Source: Ceratodon purpureus (Eukaryota; Streptophyta; Bryopsida; Pseudoditrichales; Ditrichaceae). Taken from it: 64,000 nt of DNA. Positions within the stretch are counted from its first letter, which is position 1, and each line of letters begins with the position of its first letter. The position numbers and the translations under genes are program-made. Shown here in pieces: positions 11,800 through 23,459 of this stretch. The stretch spans positions 13,268,430 to 13,332,429 of the forward strand of contig CM026427.1 in the NCBI GenBank assembly GCA_014871385.1, given 5' to 3'. Under the pieces are notes generated by a model. It saw only the letters and a list, made by a program, of their open reading frames with translations, was not told the DNA's origin and made no database searches.

Positions 11800-13398
11800 T
11801 TGGTTATTTCGTGCACATCTATATGAAGCAGAATTGCGCTAATATTCTATCGTCCAATGGTTGTGCAAAACCAATAGACTCAGTGCTGATTAGGTTTTAA
11901 CTCATCTCAAGTTTCTGATCGCTTGCGTGGACTTGCAGCGTGACGCAGCGCCTTGCAAACATGGTCATGGTCAGTACAAAATCGCTAGTAAACGAAAATT
12001 GGTGAATCTCTTCAAAGCCAAGAGCATTCTTGTCGAACAATCTTAGGGACTCTCTCAATGAATCTGAGAGTGGTTGATGCAGCACATTCTAGTTTCTCCT
12101 CCACCCATTGATTTAAACAGAGACAGTAGGATGAATAGGGGTGAGAAGTGGAGGGATCAAACGGATCAAATTACGGAAGAGACATTCTTCGAGTACACAA
12201 GACCTGTAGTGATAAAAAAACTGAGCAAACAAATCCATAATGGCAGAAGGAAATCTAAAAGAAGACTCAAATCATACAAATGCGAATCAAGGGGGGCGAG
12301 GAAGCAGCAGGTGGAATGAGACAGAAACGGCGCAATGAACCAGAAATTTGTAACACGAGGGTAAGAATCTCTCAGCAAACCCGGTTCCAACTTCCTCTAC
12401 CACTGAAACGGGAAGCAGAGTGAGCAATTGCGCAAGCCACCACTGTTCCCAAAACAGCACTAGTGTCCTCAAAACTCTCGCCTGGCATCTTCAAAACATG
12501 TAGATATCTCGTGAAAAGCAAAGCACCCAAATGCGATGCGTTGCACAAGTGCTGTGATTCCACAGCGTCGTCACGACTGATGCCACAACGACGTCACCGT
12601 CAGCGTTCCGTGGCATCGCCTGACTTGGCATGTCATCGCAGAGGCTCAGTCCAAAGGTGCCCAAAGGAGTCGCTGCCGATGACATCCATCAACAGTTGCA
12701 TGAGTCTCGGATTCGAGCAATAATCTCGATACGAAGTTGCACTGGTGCTTTCCTGCATCCATTTCCTTCGAGCTTTCTCTATCATGATAATCTATTCAAT
12801 GCCGATGTGCTGATGCTGGATTCCTGTCATTTCGTCACCCCTCGGATTTTGAAGAATTTCGACACCACCTCGGCAATCCTCGGGACGGGCGATTCTTTGG
12901 AGTTTGTGATACCGCTCAAGTTGTGCTCGGAGGAGATTGAACAGGAAACGGGGAGGTGGCATAGGAGGTAGGCTTTTCGAATTCTAGCATATGCCCAGTT
13001 TTCAGCAGTGTATATATTGTTGCAGATTTGGGTATGTGAGTATGATCTGTATCCGGCTTTTGCTTCTCTTGGTAAATTCGTTTCGTAGTTGGGTGTTCGT
13101 AAGCTTCAAGGGGAGAGCTTACTTTGGTGAGTTTGACGAGCGTGTGACGTTTTCAGAGGTCTGGTGGTGGTGTCATTGATCGCGTGTGCAGTGGTTGTGG
13201 GTTCCCTGGAGCTTTTTCTTGCGAAAGGTTTTTGTGGTGCTTTTAGGTCGTTTTTAGTGAGTTATGGAGATTTTCCAAGGGGTGGTTTTGAGTGGAGGTT
13301 CTTCGGGACATTGGACATGATTTGTGGCAGGGTGCAAATTTGTAACAAAATCGGTCGGGGTGGCGCAGGGGGCGAAGTTTTGATTCGCAAGCTTCGTC
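11800..13398. other. Upstream region of the GHR gene, no separate gene supported
   Basis: Mixed-composition DNA with several frames of 60-113 codons on both strands (for example plus 12630-12971). None has a domain I recognise. The last few hundred bases probably include the promoter and 5' leader of the reductase gene that starts at 13399. Confidence 0.4.
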
Positions 13399-14973
13399 AT
13401 GTTTCGCGCCCGCGCCACCCTTCCTGTGCAGTTAGTGTCGATTTGGAGTGCACCTCGTTGTGCACCGCACCGTAGTCTTGCTGTGGCTCTGTTGCCCTCG
13501 CATGATGCGCCGTGGAGACCCTCGGCGGGTGTCCTCCACCTGTCTTTGAATCGCGTGCCCTTTGAGGCATTAACAGGTTAATCCTGTTGTATCTCTTCCA
13601 CCAGAATGGCCCAAAACTTTGTTTCATATAGCTAAAACCTTACCTTTGAAATCGCTAGGCTTTTAGCTTTACTCAACTTTCTACCTTCTGGCACCACTCT
13701 GAATTGCTCGATTGTTATGTTAGAATTCACATTCTGGAAAGTGAAATTCCCTTGTGATCGAATTCCGAATCTTCACAAATTTGAAGCTATCACGTCGCAC
13801 ACATTTCTCGCTGGAATTGTTCATGTCTGGTTCTCCGAATTGTAAATGTGAGCCCAAGCTGTATTTCACCATGATCGTGCAACCTTTTTTGTTTTTATCC
13901 GTGCTGACATGCTCCCTTTCTCTGTTTCAGGATCTGGGGCATTCAAAACAAAAGACCCGCAATTTGTTAGGATACACTTTTCCGCAATGTCGAGGACTGC
14001 GTTGGACGAGACTCACGAAGGGGAGTTCAAGCGGAAGGAGTCTCAGTTCCGGCACTTCATTTCCAGCAAGCCTGATGCGGAGTTTCCTCCTGAGGCGGGA
14101 AGATACCACCTCTACATTTCCTACGCATGCCCTTGGGCGTCACGGTGCCTCGCCTTCTTGAAGCTCAAGGGGCTAGAGCACGCCATCGGCGTCTCCGTAG
14201 TGAAGCCCAAATGGGGGCTAACCAAGCCCAGCGTTGACGAACACCATGGGTGGATGTTCCCTGTGGATGGTGATGACGTGCCGGACGCGACACCAGATCC
14301 CTTCTACAAAGCGAAATCGGTCCGAGAGCTGTACGAAATCGCAAGCACAGGGTACACGGGAAAGTATACTGTCCCCGTGCTGTGGGACACGAAGACGAAG
14401 CGGATCGTCAACAACGAAAGCTCCGAGATCACCAAGATGTTCAACGACGAGTTCAACCACATTGCCAAGTTTCCAGAGGTAGACTTGTACCCCGAGCATC
14501 TGAAGGCCAACATGGAAGAGGTCAACAGCTGGACATACAACGCCATCAATAATGGCGTGTACCGATGCGGCTTTGCCACCATGCAGAAGCCTTACGAGGA
14601 GGCTTTTAACCAGCTTTTTGCAGCGCTGGACAAGTGTGAGGAGATTCTCTCCAAGCAGCGTTACATTGCTGGTGATGAGCTCACGGAGGCCGATATCCGC
14701 TTGTTCATGACTTTGATCCGCTTCGATGAGGTTTATGTTGTCCACTTCAAGACCAACAAGAAGTTCATCCGGGAGTATCCCAATTTGTTCAACTACACGA
14801 AAGATTTATTCCAGAACCCCGGCATTGGTGGCACTGTCAACATGTACCATATCAAACACCATTACTACGGGAGCCATCCTTCTATTAATCCCTTCGGTAT
14901 CATTCCCGTGGGCCAGCCGATTGACTACACCACGAAGCACGATCGTGACCGATTTTCTAAGAAGTCTCCTTGA
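13399..14973 (+). CDS. Glutathionyl-hydroquinone reductase, organelle-targeted (xi-class GST)
   Basis: Two exons, 13399-13576 and 13931-14973, joined in phase 1 by a GT-AG intron with a strong pyrimidine tract before TTTCAG, encode about 406 residues. Exon 1 gives an Arg/Ser/Ala-rich presequence (starting [12 protein letters not shown]) typical of plastid or mitochondrial targeting. Exon 2 is the ECM4/YqjG family. It has [20 protein letters not shown] with the catalytic Cys at about residue 126, followed by the thioredoxin fold and a helical C-terminal GST domain ([20 protein letters not shown]), and it ends with the family's [12 protein letters not shown] tail. The enzyme uses glutathione to reduce glutathionyl-hydroquinones. 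The family is usually 320-350 residues, so the excess is the presequence. A shorter cytosolic form could start at the internal ATG at 13987. The family assignment is confident; exon 1 is inferred from the reading phase and the presequence character. Confidence 0.88.
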
Positions 14974-15670
14974 GCAAGGATGCCAAGTTGTAAAATATAT
15001 CGAACAGGTTAGCAGATAATCATGTTTTCTCATGCTGGCTAACGAAGTTCAAAGAGATAGGTATCTTTTCAGGTGGATTGCAGTAAAAAGTTGGCTTCTC
15101 TTGGTTTATGTTTTGGGAAACGACGAGTTTTTCTCTCAGTGGAGCTCGCTTGCGCAGGGAGTTGTTATTCTGTTAGACACTAGCTTGTTGAAAGACAGTG
15201 AGTGTTATTCAGTGTTACTATTGTTGTGGGAATGAGGCAGTGTTGGTGTTGTTCCTTGTTCGAAGGAATGAGGAAAGTTTAAGGCAGTCGAAGTAGACGA
15301 ACTGTACAGCATGTTACTCAGATGCAATAAACTGTATTCATCAAATGGAAAGTTTGCAGATGGGATGGATATGTAGCGTAAATTTCTAGCGAGTTGTGAA
15401 TGCAGAACCTTTTCTTGACGGTGTATTGCTTGTTCGTGATGTAAGAAGCTTCATTTCAGGAATTGAAGCGTTTCGTCTGGCGAACCTGGTTAGTGCATGA
15501 ACTCATCTGCTCACGGAATGGAGGTGTGTTTGACTGAGCACCACCTACAGCACAGATAGTGCCTTCCAAGTTCTAGGAATTCATGCAACAGTTTGAATTT
15601 TGAGTTGCCAGAAAGGTAGAAACTTGGAAACATCCTACGTTGTTGAAAGCATTTTTTTTTGTTTGTTTGG
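14974..15670. other. 3' leader of the GHR gene and intergenic DNA
   Basis: No gene is supported between the GHR stop codon and the small transposon at 15679. The first 300-400 bp, with a possible AATAAA-like polyadenylation signal near 15326 (CAATAAA), are probably 3' untranslated. Confidence 0.5.
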
Positions 15671-15678
15671 ACAGATTA

Positions 15679-15854
15679 CAGTAAAACCTCACTATTATCA
15701 CACTCTTGGGCACCCTGTCATAGTGCAGATAAGGCCTTGGAATGGTGCCGCGTAGGTTTAGTATCTGAAAATATCTTCATTCAACCCCTAATCTCTAACC
15801 AAATTCACATCGACTTGTGATACAAACGAGTGTGAAACACGAGAGGTTAGAGTG
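15679..15854. mobile_element. Tc1/mariner-pogo-like MITE, 176 bp
   Basis: The ends are CAGTAAAACCTC on the left and the inverse of CACTCTAACCTC on the right, followed on both sides by a CACACTC motif. Both ends abut a TA dinucleotide (15677-15678 and 15855-15856), as expected for a TA target duplication. The CAGT-(A)-ACCTC start is like pogo/Tigger ends. It is non-coding and moderately diverged. Confidence 0.6.
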
Positions 15855-16021
15855 TACACTTTTGTAGGACAAGGTACTGTACTGTAGTTGAGATGTGACC
15901 ATTGTTCAGACTACGTTCCAGGATTCAATTCCCTTGAAATAATGGCAGATTGATGTAAAATGTATTACACGCAAGCGGCTCCTCAAGCGTCAAAACGTTA
16001 AGCAAGACAGACAACGTTTGT

Positions 16022-18755
16022 TCATGTCAATGATACATGCACATCATGTAAAAGTCTTGCTGCCATTGAGCCCACTCTTCCTGCTTCCCAGGAATCATTA
16101 CTGGAAACTTTAGCCCCATAAGTGTCAAGACCTACTGCTTTTCCATCTGCAATTTCTTTCGTTTGTTTTGCGCTCGGTCCGTAGGATAAGTTGATGGAGC
16201 TGGCTTCTAAGTTTTGAGCTGTTTTGCAACTTAATTCGTCAATCTGGAGACTGCTTGCAGATGGCCCTTGTGAACTTAGTAGTTCTTCCTCGTCTAAAAG
16301 TTCGTCCTCTTCTTGTGATTGAGCGTCTGATCGGATCAAACTGAAAAATTCATAAAAGTATGGAAATTAGAGTAACCCTACGATACACAAATTCTGTAAT
16401 GTCAGAAACAAAACTTGCATGAAATGCCTACAAGAGGTTAGGCCCTGTCTCTCTGTGTATCCGCCAAATGCACTAGACTTCAAGGAAAGATATCCAATCT
16501 CTCAATATCGACATTTGATTCCCATTGGTAACACATAACATCTTTAAAACCGTAGGATTATGAGCCATCATGTCCCGACATCAAAGGAAAAGAAAAGGTA
16601 AAAATATTGTACCGCATGATGTAAAGGTCGATGTTGCTGTGCTGGTACTTGGCATCCATCTAAGATTATCCAAAACCCAGGATTAGTGAAGGCAAATACC
16701 TATCAGAAGGACTCTCTAATCAGAAAATAGCATCTTCTACAACAAAGACAGAATGGGATACTGAACAGAGGCACAGGAGACACACTCTAACATCACGTCT
16801 ACCGATTAGAAACAAGTGTAAAGTGCATTTGCTGAACTCCACCGAATCTACCACGAAATCCAACTAATCATTGCAACAATTGTAGAGCCCATCCGAGATG
16901 AGTCCCTAGCTAGTGGCTGACCTTTGAATGAGGAATCTTCTTGATCACAAAATGACGAGAAAATAGCTCCTCAAGCTGTTCCTTCACTCCACTTGCCCGA
17001 AGCTCATATCCCATCTGTCAACACCACATCTTCATTAGAGATTAAAGTTTAAAAGGGTTCGTTAGCAATAGATGCCAATAAGCTGAGGATGTATGAAGCG
17101 TGTCATCAGGGAAAGAGAGGTGCATACCAGGAGGGTTGTCTTAGGGCCCGCAAGAGATAATATTGATTCAAGCAAAGGTGGTAACAAATACTCCTTGTAA
17201 ACCTTCATACAAAAACAAATCGTTATAGCCTCTGCTTTGCCTGTGTATGATATCTCTGAGCACTACAGCGACCCAGGCACTCTCCAGTTTTGTACATATG
17301 TAGTTCTAAATGTACAATTTTAATGGTCAGAAGTCATGTGAAGTTGAATTACATACTACGTCTGTGCCGATGATGTAGTCAAACGGAGGATTTAAAGCCT
17401 CAGCTTGCTCCTGGTTACCCCAGTTAAGCTCAGCTACCTCAATTGACCCAATTGGACCTGCAGACATCAATGAACATATGCATTATTGCATATCTAAGCC
17501 ATTAATGTGTAAGTTCGGAAGAGAGATTAGCAATTTCAAACTGCCGAAGCAAGCTTTTAGCTCTGTACCTAGATGAGAATATTCTGAGGCCGAATATTTA
17601 GCCCGACCCATGTTCCTTTCCGTATTTCTTAGTAGTAATGGCAACACCTCTACTTGGTCGGTCACCACCACTTCGCAACCCAGAAGCGCCATCCCTGTCC
17701 ATCAGTCCCATCACCTATCAGTGCCTGGCAACCCCGGCTCATGATCCATAAGACAGCTCTCGCCGATATGTATAGATATGTACTCTTCATCATACGCAAT
17801 CCTTCAAAGGAGTGGCCAACCTAGTCCTGATAAACCGCAGCCAGCTCCAAGCTCTACAACGCGCTTATTCTGAAGTTTAGCCCTACTGAACTCCCCTTTC
17901 TTGCTGTTCTTCTCCTGCGGTCATTTAACCAACAAGACATTAGTCTCTGTGTGAATCCATTTACACGAAGAAAATTAAGACATACCTGAGGTATCACATA
18001 CTGAAATGAGTTTTTGAACAGCAATCTCAACATAGATTGGAAAACAGAAGATAACCATCTATATCACAATGATGAGCACATTACACATAATTGAGTACTT
18101 TCAAGATGTGCACATTGTGTGTTGAAACCGTGGATACGTCAGTGCGCAGAAAAGCTGAAAGATTCACATCGCACCATGATTAGAATAAGGCAATGATTAG
18201 AAATTACCAGATATTTGACAAAGACCATCGAGGAGTCCCATACCGTGGTTCCCAAATGCTTAGAGTTTGGATCCTGCAATAATGAGTACTAGATTTTAAA
18301 AACCACTCGTGGTAAGCTTCAACCAATTAACTTATATATGTGAAGATTAGAATGTAGCTCAATTGTTTTGTTAGACGAGTGTGATTGGCGACATCAACAC
18401 GACGCACCTGAGCAAGAAGAAGCTTGTGGCCCAAGACTTCCAGCTCAACCTTGCATGCATGAGGGGTGTTAAATCTGTAAACATCATAGCGGCCATGTGA
18501 ATCACACCATAAGTACGCACTTTCTTACAAAAACCTCATTGCACCAATTACACTACAATGCAAAACACCAGTAATGAACATTTCTAAGATAGCACAGATG
18601 ATGGTATCCTTATTCGCAACACCAGGAGCCAGAGAATGCAGCAATCTTCATAAACTTCATCATTGCTCAACGCACGACATCACATGACATAAAAGACAGT
18701 GACAATTAACCCAAGTAGCAAGGATAAGGACACAAGGAACCTACACATCTTCCAT
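16022..18755 (-). CDS. METTL21-like lysine methyltransferase, 10 exons
   Basis: Ten minus-strand exons join in phase with GT-AG introns: 18745-18755, 18408-18474, 18208-18273, 17821-17914, 17569-17694, 17357-17457, 17128-17202, 16922-17014, 16613-16659 and 16022-16340. The product is 332 residues starting MEDVFNTPHACK. Family hallmarks appear in order: LGTTVWDSSMVFVKYL (about 33-48), SAM-binding motif I VVELGAGCGLSG (67-78), MALLGCEVVVTDQ, an ELNWG element, PPFDYIIGTDVVY, and a C-terminal strand ending KYQHSNIDLYIM. This is the METTL21/VCP-KMT group of SAM-dependent protein lysine methyltransferases; the target cannot be told from sequence. The last exon adds about 105 residues beyond the fold, starting with an acidic EEDELLDEEELL stretch, which is long for the family. 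A possible 15-nt microexon near 18.0 kb was rejected. Confidence 0.9.
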
Positions 18756-18860
18756 GGCGGCTGTTGTTACTATCTTCTCCTCCCTCTCAACTTCCTTCGC
18801 GTAGTCCCGACTTTAGTCGCCTCTAAGAAGCTAGAGGTAGGACAAGGAAACCACCTGCGT

Positions 18861-18879
18861 CCCTAAACCCTAAACCCTG
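18861..18879 (+). promoter_or_regulatory. Double telo-box upstream of the methyltransferase gene
   Basis: Two overlapping AAACCCTAA-type units (CCCTAAACCCTAAACCCTG) lie about 105 bp upstream of the minus-strand methyltransferase start codon. The motif is in antisense orientation to the gene. Telo-boxes are common near plant start sites of growth-related genes. It is too short to be a real interstitial telomere. Confidence 0.5.
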
Positions 18880-19655
18880 CCTCAGTAGCCGCCAGCAGTG
18901 TGCACCCGGGCGATTCAGGCATTCCTTCCTCCAGTGCCCCGACCCAAAAAACAGTTTCTCAAGATGCTCTGAGGAATCAGTGCCTGCTCCTTTACTCAAG
19001 AAACATGCTATACGATCTCAGATTGCCTAGAACACCTCCTGTTTTGAACTGTTCGGAAAGGTGCAGTGTGAGAAATATCTCAGTTGCGAAGCCCAAGTCT
19101 GTCAAATCACTCTGAAAATTTCCTATGACTAGAAACGCAAGCATCAACACATCTACATATGCAACAAAAACTATTCTTGAGTGCTAAAACCGTCGAGGTT
19201 CTAGAAGCACTCATCGACCACCTACTTGCAGGACCCACATTGTCAGCAATGAAAGGATGGACAATCTAGTTCGAGCTCAACATACTAGTTTCGAATCAGA
19301 AGTGCAGCTGAAATACTGGAAGCTAATGAAATCCACCGACGACTCACCTCAACAAAAGATTCACACAATCCAAAAAACCTAGACAATTCGGATTCTGCAA
19401 TGCAAGGCTAAACAAAGCAATTGAATGACGAACTTCCTTGACTGTGATGTAACCTTACAGTGACAAACCAGACAGGACTGAAACATCGCAAGTTCTCCAA
19501 CTAGAATGTGGAATCTCGAGTCTACAACCGCTGCAATGTTCAATCCGTCTGTCCTTGCAGCAGCCGCCACCGGATGTTGTCGGCCGAAATTTGATCCAGG
19601 GATTGAACCGCTAATGAGAGTTTAAATGGAACGCTTCGTGCAAATCGAAACATCA
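18880..19655. other. Gap between the methyltransferase gene and the tRNA
   Basis: Only short unrecognised frames occur here (plus 18900-19115, minus 19379-19570). No gene is supported. Confidence 0.5.
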
Positions 19656-19657
19656 AT

Positions 19658-19730
19658 GGTCGCGTGGCCTAATGGATAAGGCGCTCGCCTCCGGAGCGGG
19701 AGACTGTGGGTTCGAGTCCCACCGTGATCG
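19658..19730 (+). tRNA. tRNA-Arg (anticodon CCG)
   Basis: The cloverleaf is complete in 73 nt. The 7-bp acceptor (GGTCGCG with CGTGATC) has two G-U pairs. The D arm contains GGCCTAATGGATAAGGC-type sequence. The anticodon stem CTCGC pairs with GCGGG around the loop CTCCGGA (anticodon CCG at 19691-19693). The T arm is GTGGG-TTCGAGT-CCCAC, and the discriminator is G. It has no intron. A TTTT run at about 19739 just downstream would serve as a Pol III terminator. It reads the CGG arginine codon. Confidence 0.97.
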
Positions 19731-19739
19731 AATATGACT

Positions 19740-20960
19740 TTTACAGGGCACTTTTGCAAATGTCCACAAACATCTTGACGATATAAGCACTAAGTGCTCG
19801 GCTTGTTGAATGGATTTGATGGCGTTTGGGCTTCCACCTGATCTGAAAACCTAAACCTAGCAGTGCTTTTCAAAAGCTTTTCAAATCATGCTAAAACCTC
19901 TTTGCAATAGATACTTGGTTCACTGATCTACCAAGGTTTTGGCCGATAATTTTCTGCCCTTTGAAGGTTATCCTTGGCCATAGTTGTACAAATCTTAAAC
20001 TTGCCTCAAAGTAAATTGGGCAACTACCTTACATGATAACCATGCATTTATTGCAGTCAATACATGGAGTTATTGGGTGCCAACTAATCAATCCATCATT
20101 GCCTGGAGTTCAACCTGATCGGCCCACATGGAGCAACGAACAGTTCAAATTGCAAATTGCATTTCCAGAAGCATCGCCAGTTCACCGCCAGCGGAACATA
20201 CAGTGGGCAGACGTGACCACTTACTTCACCTGCCTGACGCGAAAGCATTTGAGCGGATCTTGATAATGGTTTGTGTAAAAAAACAGTTTCTCTATGATGG
20301 GCCTTTCATGACATCACCCACCAGTGCTCAGTCCGTATCGTTGTCACAAAGCAGTTGATCCATCAGAGACAACTCAAAGTGAATCATGATTCATGAATAA
20401 GCAAGTGGGCACAGAATCTCTGAGCTGTTCGGAGATGGATTCCTCTGCTGATGAATGAACAACAACATGGTTCAGTTCTGAATCCTGACCAGCAACCATG
20501 CTGAACTACAACTGTATTAGTCTGTAGGCATTGGGTGTTCCAAGTAATCGATGGTGATGCATAATCCCAACGTGGAAATACTTAGGAATCGGACATGGAT
20601 TAAGTTAGATGACCACCATCCGAGAATTAAGCCGGCTTCAGCTCGGAGGAAGGCCCAACTTGTCGGAAGGATGGAGAACTTATCAGGCATCACATGTCGC
20701 CCATGCTCTCACGGATCTGTTCTGCTCTGCTTGGGGTGCTGCCCATGTGACTTCCCTCTTGGCAAAGGTAGAACGTCCAAAAGCCACCAACTTAATCCAC
20801 TGCGGCTATTTATGAATTTTTCCCACATACAAAGATAGTTTTCCTGAAGAACGTAAATTTCTCCAATAATTATTTCAAGATGAAATATGTACTACAATTT
20901 TTGAAAGTGAAAAGTATTTTTAACCCTGCTTCATCACATAGGTCATCCCATATTCTCCAC
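19740..20960. other. Intergenic DNA, no gene supported
   Basis: Several overlapping short frames (20033-20263, 20128-20358, 20551-20838) lack ATG context, domains or splice structure. Nothing else is apparent. Confidence 0.45.
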
Positions 20961-20974
20961 ATGGAGTATAAATT

Positions 20975-21276
20975 GGCGTGGACAGGACATCCCCAGGCTG
21001 GGACTTACCTAGTGCTACGAGCGTTTCTAGGAACCACTCCCATTGGTTGGCTTTTTTCTTCCAAAACCCTGAAATTTTCAATTTGGACCCCCCCAAGACC
21101 ATTTTTGGTAATTTTGAATTCAAAAATGGGGCCTGCGGCCCCAAATTACTCTAGAGAGATATCCTTAGGAATTTTAAAATAAAAAACCAAAAACTAAGGG
21201 CTCATCAACCCTGCCCCTCCGAAAAACGCTCGTTGCACTAGGTAAGTCCCAGCCTGGGGGATGTCCTGCCAAAGTG
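20975..21276. mobile_element. Mutator-type MITE, 302 bp, with 9-bp target duplication
   Basis: Inverted ends of about 50 bp share GACATCCCC(C)AGGCTGGG, ACTTACCTAGTGC and ACGAGCGTTT in the same order. The element is flanked by identical 9-bp direct repeats GTATAAATT at 20966-20974 and 21277-21285. A 9-bp duplication with long terminal inverted repeats is typical of Mutator-like elements. It is non-coding, so it would depend on a transposase elsewhere. The intact target duplication suggests a fairly young insertion. Confidence 0.85.
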
Positions 21277-21289
21277 GTATAAATTTCCA

Positions 21290-23240
21290 CTCACTATAAT
21301 ACTTTAAACCACAAGTTACTTTTTCCATGTGTCTGGAATGCTATTGAATGGCATGTTCTTTGTAAATTTTGAACAAAGTATAGTGGTTTTTGGTTGAGTG
21401 GAAGGTGGCTCCAAAAGAAGTCTAACGTAAGAGCCTTACTGGATTGATTACAACTAGGAACAATATGCTTTTTCCCCGGCATCTCCTTAGTTTACCAGAT
21501 TTTGAGTATTTTTCCCAGGATTTCTTACCCAAATCCACAGCCAAGAAGCTCCAAAAGCGGTGCTTCCAAGTTCCACCTTTGGTCGCAGTGGGTGGTGGTT
21601 TAACAACTGTCTACCTGAGTGGCAAGCCTAGTCTTCTGGAGTCTCGAGTCTCCACCCTGATCCATGATTGCATGCAAATCAGTTGGCAGATTCGCTTCCG
21701 TAGCCGCATATGTTGGCATGTTTGTTATTTCGGTTGTGGAGGGTGACAATTAATAACAAAGTGTCTCATAAATTCCATTGCAAGAAGAAAAACTAGGTAA
21801 GGTGCACACTCCTTGGACGGCATCTTTCGACAAACAGCATGTGTTTGCAATACTCTTCGCAAATCAGCTCCATGATCGTCCAGTACAAATAAAATTCATG
21901 CCTTCGGTAAATTCTCCATGATCGGCTAACATTTTTTTTGTCTGCAAGTTTACCTCATCATTTTCGGTATAGGAGTAGGTCCACAAAGAGATTCCCTTAT
22001 CAGATGACTCACACGACGGTGTCCAGGAATCATTACCCTGAAATAAAGCTGACAGGATGCTCTAAGGGATCTTCGAGAGAACGCATACACGAACGAATTG
22101 GAATGCTATTGAATGGCACGAGATCTTATCATGCGTAATATACATTCTAAGCAACTTAGAATCTCACTGGAACCCCATCTCTGTGGTTCCAGCTGACGAT
22201 CCTGGTCTTCTTTGCGGATTGCTGCTGATGGCAATTCTAGGTCAAGAGGTCCCTAAGTCACTTATTTTTGCTTTATTCATCTTCCTTCAGGCTCTGTTTC
22301 CTCCGGTATGTTGTCCCAACTTGCGCAAGGTCTACTTGGTGATGGTGCTGATGGTGAGTGCTGCCACTGCCTACACAAACACATGGATGAATCATATAAG
22401 TAAACCAAATATACGAAATAGGACCACATCTGAAGATCGATTGCTATTGAATAGAAGAGAAGTTGCAAGCCCCAAAATCACAACCAGGAACATTGTAACC
22501 TGACCTAGAAATACGGCATCACTGTTTTTGATCCGACCGTTGTTACCAGTTTTCAACAATGACAACAGAAAGCTTCAAAAATTATTTGACAATAAAACCT
22601 CTGAATTATTACCCCAATTGAATGCACCTTAATTCTTCAATACGTTTGATCCATGACAGATATTCGCAAAATTTCCTAAACCAAAACCTATAATAATATC
22701 TCAACTTAGGAAGTGATGAATTTACTTACATTGATCTTAATGTCCTTCATGCAAGCTTGTGAAAAGATACTTGTTCGTGGGCAACAAATCAGACGTACCG
22801 AGCACGCTAACCTAGTTCAGTTTCCGATGAAAGCTTCAAAAATCTCTTCATGCCGATGCCCCTCGCTAGAGAAATCTTCATTTCTTGCCCTAAAGGGCAA
22901 TTGCTTCACTGAGAAGATGAATATGATACAATGTTCTTGCCACTGGCAAATAGAACCACATTAAACGATAACTAAAACGTCCCTACTAAGTCGATCACGA
23001 CTGGTGGCATTAGGTGTCATTCCCCTCGTCTTTAAACGATACGTCTAAGGTAACAATCTTGAATCATCACCAGCAGATTCCGTGCTAGGAACATGCTGTG
23101 CCTTGAAATGACTCTGGCCCTCTTTTCGAAGACGCCAAGAGCTGTCTTCCCTCAGGGACTCTTTCCTGCGCTGTGCTGCTGTGGCTGCAGCCGGTGATAA
23201 TGACAAAGTTGGGTGATTTTTTGTTTTCAGAAGAGAGAGA
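21290..23240. other. Intergenic DNA with unplaced short frames
   Basis: A frame at 22183-22503 (no good ATG at its start) has two hydrophobic stretches but no recognisable family. A 20-mer TGGAATGCTATTGAATGGCA occurs identically at 21334-21353 and 22099-22118, evidence of a small local duplication. Otherwise nothing is supported. Confidence 0.35.
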
Positions 23241-23256
23241 GCACAAAACTCGAAGG

Positions 23257-23457
23257 CTATAAACCTGATCTGGAGCTGTACAAGCTGAAGTGAGTGGTGT
23301 ACGCTGGCATGAAAACACCCTGCGCATATTCCACCCACGCATCGCCCACGGACCACACGAGCACCGTAAGTAGCAGCAGGAGAGACACAACGTACGCCTT
23401 GATGACCAGCGACGAAACCTCACTCTTAGAGTCCAACTGCACCGCCACCGACGCCAT
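23257..23457 (-). CDS. GDAW-family small membrane or secreted protein, copy A
   Basis: This intronless gene encodes 66 residues. The ATG at 23457 lies in good plant context (GCAATGGCG). After a polar N-terminus of about 17 residues come VIKAY (18-22), a hydrophobic run of about 16 residues (VVSLLLLLTVLVWSV), GDAWVEYAQ (38-46) and a 20-residue tail rich in Ser and Tyr. The same architecture recurs at 35.6, 40.2 and 43.6 kb, and conservation across diverged copies supports real coding. The hydrophobic run followed by S-V-G-D-A could be a transmembrane anchor or a cleavable signal peptide. The family is not recognised. This copy lies on the strand opposite to the other three and about 12 kb from them. 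Confidence 0.72.
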   Translation of the reverse strand: MASVAVQLDSKSEVSSLVIKAYVVSLLLLLTVLVWSVGDAWVEYAQGVFMPAYTTHFSLYSSRSGL

Positions 23458-23459
23458 TG

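Noticed and set aside
12287-12971. Similarity of a minus-strand SFEDTSAVLGT stretch to a plus-strand NFDTTSAILGT stretch
   Set aside because: The likeness covers only about eleven residues and the DNA around it does not align, so it is probably coincidence.
14218-14745. 175-codon antisense frame within the GHR gene
   Set aside because: It is the shadow of a GC-rich, well-identified coding exon on the other strand.
17996-18030. Possible 15-nt microexon (YVIPQ) in the methyltransferase gene
   Set aside because: It has AG/GT borders, but adding it breaks the conserved KYL-EKN junction; the flanking exons join directly in phase.
18861-18879. Interstitial telomere
   Set aside because: Only two to three CCCTAAA units; better explained as a promoter telo-box.
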